From contig NZ_CP124681.1 in NCBI RefSeq assembly GCF_029961765.1, positions 806,001 to 870,000 of the forward strand: a DNA stretch of 64,000 bases, in the 5' to 3' direction. Source of the stretch: Nocardioides sp. QY071 (GTDB lineage: Bacteria; Actinomycetota; Actinomycetes; Propionibacteriales; Nocardioidaceae). A program made the position numbers and the translations under genes. Positions within the stretch are counted from its first letter, which is position 1. Each line of letters starts with the position of its first letter. Below, one piece after another: positions 59,775 through 64,000 of the stretch. Under the pieces are notes generated by a model that saw nothing but the letters and a program-made list of their open reading frames with translations, made no database searches and was not told where the DNA came from.

Positions 59775-60796
59775 GGATCCACTCCAAGCGGTTCGCTGCC
59801 GGTGCAGCGCTGGCGCTGGTCGCCACCCTGGGCCTGGCCGCATGCGGCAGCGACGACGAGGGCGGCTCGAACGGCGGCGGTGACGCCACCACGGTCACCT
59901 TCTTGCCGAAGAACCTCGGAAACCCGTACTTCGAGACCAGCGACGCCGGCGGCGAGAAGGCTGTGAAGGAGTTCGGCGGCAAGTACGCCGAGGTGGGTCC
60001 CGACACCGCCGGCCCCGACGCGCAGGTCTCCTACATCGACACCGCCGCCGCCCAGGGCGTGAACGCCCTGATCATCTCGGCCAACGACCCGACCGCGCTG
60101 TGCGACTCCCTCAACGCCGCCCGCGACGCCGGGACGAAGGTCGTCACCTTCGACTCCGACACCGACCCCGAGTGCCGCGACCTGTTCATCAACCAGGCCA
60201 CCGCCGAGGGCATCGCGAAGGTCCAGGTCGACATGATCGCCGAGCAGATCGGTGACAGCGGAGAGATCGCCATCCTGTCGGCGGCGGCGAACGCCACCAA
60301 CCAGAACGCCTGGATCGACCTCATCAAGTCCGACCTCGAGGCCGACCACCCGAACATCAAGCTCGTCGACACCGTCTACGGCGACGACGACGACCAGACC
60401 TCGTTCGACAAGACCGCGGCGCTGCTGGCCGACCACCCGAACCTCAAGGGCATCATCTCGCCGACCACCGTCGGCATCTCGGCCGCGGCCCGCTACCTGT
60501 CGACCTCCGACGCCAAGGGCAAGGTCGCGCTCACGGGCCTCGGCACCCCCGACCAGATGCGTGACTACGTCAAGGACGGCACCGTCAAGGAGTTCGCGCT
60601 GTGGAACCCGGAGGAGCTCGGCTACCTCTCGGCGTACGCCGGCAAGGCGCTCGCCGACGGCGACATCACCGGCAAGGAGGGCGACACCTTCAAGGCCGGC
60701 GACCTCGGCGAGTTCACGATCGGTGAGGACGCCACCGTGCTGCTCGGCGACCCGTTCCGCTTCAACGCCGACAACATCGACCAGTTCCACTTCTGA
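59771..60796 (+). CDS. Rhamnose ABC transporter substrate-binding lipoprotein (RhaS-like)
   Basis: A 341-residue lipoprotein with signal AAGALALVAT-like core and the lipobox GLAACGS near residue 25. TVTFLPKNLGNPYFETSDAG, then GVNALIISANDPTALCDSLN and VVTFDSDTDPECRDLFINQA place it in the periplasmic-binding family used for ribose, xylose and rhamnose. The gene order with mutarotase and isomerase downstream indicates rhamnose. Confidence 0.92.
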   Translation: MRIHSKRFAAGAALALVATLGLAACGSDDEGGSNGGGDATTVTFLPKNLGNPYFETSDAGGEKAVKEFGGKYAEVGPDTAGPDAQVSYIDTAAAQGVNALIISANDPTALCDSLNAARDAGTKVVTFDSDTDPECRDLFINQATAEGIAKVQVDMIAEQIGDSGEIAILSAAANATNQNAWIDLIKSDLEADHPNIKLVDTVYGDDDDQTSFDKTAALLADHPNLKGIISPTTVGISAAARYLSTSDAKGKVALTGLGTPDQMRDYVKDGTVKEFALWNPEELGYLSAYAGKALADGDITGKEGDTFKAGDLGEFTIGEDATVLLGDPFRFNADNIDQFHF

Positions 60797-60830
60797 TCCC
60801 GCCACCGCAGGAACAGGGAGAGGGTCCACC

Positions 60831-61187
60831 ATGCCCCGCTACTGCTTCAGCCTCCAGGTCCGTCCCGACCGGATGGACGAGTACGTCGAGCGTCACCGTG
60901 CCGTCTGGCCCGAGATGCTCGCCGCGCTCGAGGAGACCGGCTGGCGCAACTACTCCTTGTTCCTGCGGGACGACGGGCTGCTGATCGGGTACGTCGAGTC
61001 CGACGACCTCGCCGCAGCTCAGGCCGCCATGGCCGCCACCGAGGTCAACGCCCGCTGGCAGGCCGACATGGCACCGTTCTTCACCCAGCTCGAGGGCACG
61101 CCCGACGAAGGCAATGTCGCTCTCCACGAGGTCTTCAACCTCGACGACCAGCTCACCACGGCACGCGCAGAAAGCCACCACTCATGA
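60831..61187 (+). CDS. rhaM: L-rhamnose mutarotase
   Basis: A 118-residue protein. YCFSLQVRPDRMDEYVERHR, AVWPEMLAALEETGWRNYSL and FLRDDGLLIGYVE match RhaM across its length, including the catalytic His and the Tyr of the YS segment. It interconverts alpha- and beta-rhamnopyranose so that the isomerase receives its preferred anomer. GGGAGAGGG precedes the ATG and the stop overlaps the isomerase start. Confidence 0.95.
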   Translation: MPRYCFSLQVRPDRMDEYVERHRAVWPEMLAALEETGWRNYSLFLRDDGLLIGYVESDDLAAAQAAMAATEVNARWQADMAPFFTQLEGTPDEGNVALHEVFNLDDQLTTARAESHHS

Positions 61188-62362
61188 CCGACTTCGCCGC
61201 CATCGCGGCTCAGCTCGAAGGCCAGGCCATCGAGCTCCCCTCCTGGGCGTTCGGCAACTCCGGCACCCGTTTCAAGGTCTTCGGCAGCGCGGGCACCCCG
61301 CGCTCGGTCGAGGAGAAGATCGCCGACGCCGCCACCGTGCACCGCCTCACCGGCCTCGCGCCGAAGGTCGCCCTCCACATCCCGTGGGACAAGGTCGACG
61401 ACTACACCGCGCTGCGCGCCTACGCCGCGGAGCAGGGCGTCGAGCTCGGCACCATCAACTCCAACACCTTCCAGGACGACGACTACAAGCTCGGCTCCCT
61501 CGCCCACGTCGACCCGAAGGTCCGCCAGAAGGCGATCGACCACCACTTCGAGTGCATCGACGTGATGAACGCGACCGGTTCCCGCGACCTGAAGATCTGG
61601 CTCGCCGACGGCAGCAACTACCCCGGCCAGGCCGACCTGCGCGGCCGGCAGGACCGTCTCGCCGAGTCGCTCGCCGCGATCTACGACCGGATCGGCGCCG
61701 AGCAGCGACTGGTGCTGGAGTACAAGTTCTTCGAGCCGGCGTTCTACCACACCGACGTCCCCGACTGGGGCACGTCGTACGCCCAGGTCAGCGCCCTCGG
61801 AGAGCGGGCCGTGGTCTGTCTCGACACCGGCCACCACGCGCCGGGCACCAACATCGAGTTCATCGTGATGCAGCTGCTGCGTCTCGGAAAGCTGGGCTCC
61901 TTCGACTTCAACTCGCGCTTCTACGCCGACGACGACCTGATCGTCGGAGCGGCCGACCCGTTCCAGCTGTTCCGGATCATCTTCGAGGTGATCCGCGGCG
62001 GCGGCTACGGCCCGGCCAACCCCGACGGGCGCAGCGACGTGGCGTTCATGCTCGACCAGTGCCACAACGTCGAGGACAAGATCCCCGGCCAGATCCGCTC
62101 GGTGCTCAACGTGCAGGAGATGACCGCCCGCGCGCTGCTCGTCGACCGGGCCGCGCTCGACGCCGCGCAGTCGGCCGGCGACGTGCTCGGCGCCAACGGC
62201 GTGCTGATGGACGCCTTCTACACCGACGTCCGCGCCGACCTGGCCGCGTGGCGCGAGGAGCGCGGCCTGCCGGCCGACCCGATGCGCGCGTACGCCGAGT
62301 CCGGCTACCAGGCCGAGATCGAGGCCGCCCGCGTCGGCGGCACCCAGCTTTCGTGGAACTGA
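61184..62362 (+). CDS. rhaI: L-rhamnose isomerase (RhaI type)
   Basis: A 392-residue TIM-barrel isomerase of the Pseudomonas stutzeri/rhizobial kind rather than E. coli RhaA. FGNSGTRFKVFGSAGTPRSV, VALHIPWDKVDDYTALRAYA, INSNTFQDDDYKLGSLAHVD, LKIWLADGSNYPGQ, LEYKFFEPAFYHTDVPDWGT and LDTGHHAPGTNIEF include the metal-binding Glu, Asp and His. It makes L-rhamnulose. No kinase gene is visible yet; it may follow the aldolase gene beyond the window. Confidence 0.94.
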   Translation: MTDFAAIAAQLEGQAIELPSWAFGNSGTRFKVFGSAGTPRSVEEKIADAATVHRLTGLAPKVALHIPWDKVDDYTALRAYAAEQGVELGTINSNTFQDDDYKLGSLAHVDPKVRQKAIDHHFECIDVMNATGSRDLKIWLADGSNYPGQADLRGRQDRLAESLAAIYDRIGAEQRLVLEYKFFEPAFYHTDVPDWGTSYAQVSALGERAVVCLDTGHHAPGTNIEFIVMQLLRLGKLGSFDFNSRFYADDDLIVGAADPFQLFRIIFEVIRGGGYGPANPDGRSDVAFMLDQCHNVEDKIPGQIRSVLNVQEMTARALLVDRAALDAAQSAGDVLGANGVLMDAFYTDVRADLAAWREERGLPADPMRAYAESGYQAEIEAARVGGTQLSWN

Positions 62363-62363
62363 G

Positions 62364-62407
62364 GGTTTCGAGGCTCGTCGCTAGCGCTCCTCGCACCTCA
62401 ACCACCG
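62364..62407 (+). repeat. Dispersed intergenic repeat, single copy
   Basis: GGTTTCGAGGCTCGTCGCTA followed by GCGCTCCTCGCACCTCAACCACCG. It aligns with the core of the 16565-16770 units (GGTCTCGAGACGG, a short hairpin, then CTCCTCGACCACCG), with an imperfect palindrome and the same CAACCACCG end. It fills the gap between the isomerase and aldolase genes without disrupting the operon. Confidence 0.65.
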
Positions 62408-62424
62408 AGTCAAAGGACAAGGAA

Positions 62425-64000
62425 TGAACCCCGCAGCAGCCGCGTTGATCGCGCGCTCCAACCGCCTCGGCGCCGACCCCAAGAACACCAACTACGCGGG
62501 TGGCAACACCTCGGCCAAGGGCACCGAGACCGACCCGGTCACCGGTGAACCCGTGGAGCTGCTCTGGGTCAAGGGATCCGGCGGCGACCTCGGCACCCTC
62601 AAGGAGACGGGTCTGGCCGTGCTCCGCCTGGACCGGATGCGCAGCCTGGTCGACGTCTATCCGGGCATCGAGCGCGAGGACGAGATGGTCGCCGCGTTCG
62701 ACTACTGCCTGCACGGCAAGGGCGGCGCCGCGCCGTCGATCGACACCGCCATGCACGGCCTGGTCGACGCCGCGCACGTCGACCACCTGCACCCCGACTC
62801 CGGTATCGCGATCGCGACCGCCGCCGACGGCCCGGACCTGACCACCACGATCTTCGGCGACCGGGTCGTCTGGGTCCCGTGGCGCCGTCCCGGCTTCCAG
62901 CTCGGCCTCGACATCGCCGAGATCAAGGAGAAGAACCCGCAGGCGGTCGGCTGCATCCTCGGCGGCCACGGCATCACCGCGTGGGGCGACACCAGCGAGG
63001 AGGCCGAGACCAACTCGCTGTGGATCATCGACACCGCGGCTGCCTACATCGCCGAGCACTCGAAGGCCGAGCCGTTCGGCCCTGCCCTCGACGGCTACGC
63101 CGCCCTGCCCGACGCCGAGCGCCGGGCCCGGGCCGCAGCCCTGGCACCGACGATCCGCGGCATCGCCAGCGCGGACCGCCCGATGGTCGGCCACTTCACC
63201 GGCGCCGACGTGGTCCTCGACTTCCTGGCCGCCGCCGAGCACCCGCGCCTGGCCGCCCTCGGCACCTCGTGCCCCGACCACTTCCTGCGCACCAAGGTCA
63301 AGCCGCTGGTGCTCGACCTGCCCCCGACCGCGTCGGTCGAGGACAGCATCGCTCGGCTGCACGAGCTCGCCGCGGCCTACCGCGAGGACTACCAGGGCTA
63401 CTACGACCGCAACGCCGTCGCCGACTCGCCGGCCATCCGCGGCAAGGACCCGCTGATCGTGCTGGTCCCCGGAGTGGGCATGTTCAGCTTCGGCAAGGAC
63501 AAGCAGACCGCCCGCGTGGCGGGGGAGTTCTACGTCAACGCGATCAACGTGATGCGCGGCGCCGAGGGCCTGTCGACGTACGCCCCGATCGACGAGGCGG
63601 AGAAGTTCCGCATCGAGTACTGGGCGCTCGAGGAGGCCAAGCTCCAGCGGATGCCGAAGCCCAAGCCGCTCGCCACCCGGGTCGCGCTCGTCACCGGCTC
63701 CGCCTCCGGGATCGGCAAGGCGACTGCGGCCAAGCTCGCCGCCGAGGGCGCCTGTGTGGTGATTGCCGACCTCAGCCTCGAGAAGGCGCAGGAGACCGCC
63801 GCCGAGCTGGGCGGACCCGACGTCGCCGTCGGCGTCCAGGTCGACGTGAGCAGCGAGGCCGCCGTGCGGGCCGCCGTCGACGCGGCCGTGCTGGCCTTCG
63901 GCGGGGTCGACCTGGTCGTCAACAACGCCGGCCTGTCCCTCTCCCGCTCGCTGCTCGAGACCACCGAGAAGGACTGGGACCTCCAGCACGACGTGATGGC
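62425..64000 (+). CDS. Bifunctional rhamnulose-phosphate aldolase/short-chain dehydrogenase (5' part)
   Basis: 525 residues are visible before the window ends. The N-terminal class II aldolase region has NTNYAGGNTSAKGTETDPVT, LLWVKGSGGDLGTLKETGLA, VDHLHPDSGIAIATAADG and ILGGHGITAWGDTSEEAETN. From about residue 415 an SDR starts (RVALVTGSASGIGKATAAKL, then VDLVVNNAGLSLSRSLLETT). This two-domain protein is the usual last enzyme of actinobacterial and Bacillus rhamnose operons, splitting rhamnulose-1-phosphate and oxidising lactaldehyde. GGACAAGGA precedes the ATG. Confidence 0.93.

Overview
The window is 64 kb of very GC-rich DNA with GTG starts, frequent 4-bp ATGA/GTGA gene overlaps and actinobacterial marker genes: SepX/GlpR beside a gephyrin-like MoeA, a UDPGP-type uridylyltransferase, LytR-CpsA-Psr, MscL and FmdB. 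It reads as an actinobacterial chromosome. A nocardioidaceous organism such as Nocardioides is my best guess from gene content and the dispersed repeat style, but no rRNA is present to confirm it.

Region A (1-14.0 kb) is a probable catabolic and uptake locus. It holds a partial saccharopine-dehydrogenase-like gene and a TetR regulator on the minus strand. On the plus strand it holds two paralogous PotD-like binding lipoproteins, two SDRs, two acyl-CoA dehydrogenases, a VOC/epimerase-like protein, a BisC/TorA-type molybdoenzyme and one PotB-PotC-PotA-like transporter. A CGGGGGAT motif recurs in the four sizeable intergenic gaps of this locus. The substrate is unknown.

Region B (14.0-27.2 kb) is core genome: a DUF1345 membrane protein, tRNA-Arg(CCU), an LCP protein, mscL, a SAF-domain protein, an FmdB-like zinc ribbon preceded by a near-consensus CIRCE element, a penicillin-acylase-family protein, 5-FTHF cyclo-ligase, and the run UTP-glucose-1-P uridylyltransferase, glp/moeA, moaC, mog, GNAT, sepX/glpR. 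It ends at tRNA-Ala(CGC).

Region C (27.2-52.1 kb) is an integrative element of about 24.9 kb inserted in the 3' end of tRNA-Ala, bounded by 40-bp perfect direct repeats. It carries an excisionase, a tyrosine recombinase and a MobF relaxase-helicase but no type IV secretion genes, so it looks mobilizable rather than self-transmissible. Its cargo is a single minus-strand run of 16 genes (48203 down to 32552) with a divergent LysR regulator. The run encodes a cyclase-family amidohydrolase (isatin hydrolase/kynurenine formamidase type), a TPP decarboxylase-like enzyme, a nitrate/sulfonate-type ABC importer, a thiolase-like protein, a DUF35-CoA-ligase fusion, and the 3-hydroxyanthranilate meta-cleavage enzymes (dioxygenase, ACMS decarboxylase, semialdehyde dehydrogenase, 2-aminomuconate deaminase, 4-oxalocrotonate decarboxylase). 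I propose, as inference, that it degrades an indole-acetate or isatin-like compound through a retro-aldol step to isatin and then anthranilate-type intermediates. At the right end are an intact trpC and three broken genes: an IclR regulator, a 2-keto-4-pentenoate hydratase and an acetaldehyde dehydrogenase. The lower pathway must therefore be completed elsewhere in the genome.

Region D (52.1-54.9 kb) has an HTH-like hypothetical, a secreted beta-propeller protein and a possible PAP2 remnant. Region E (54.9-64 kb) is an L-rhamnose operon: LacI repressor, sugar ABC transporter (ATPase, two permeases, binding protein), rhamnose mutarotase, rhamnose isomerase and the start of the bifunctional aldolase/dehydrogenase, which runs off the window.
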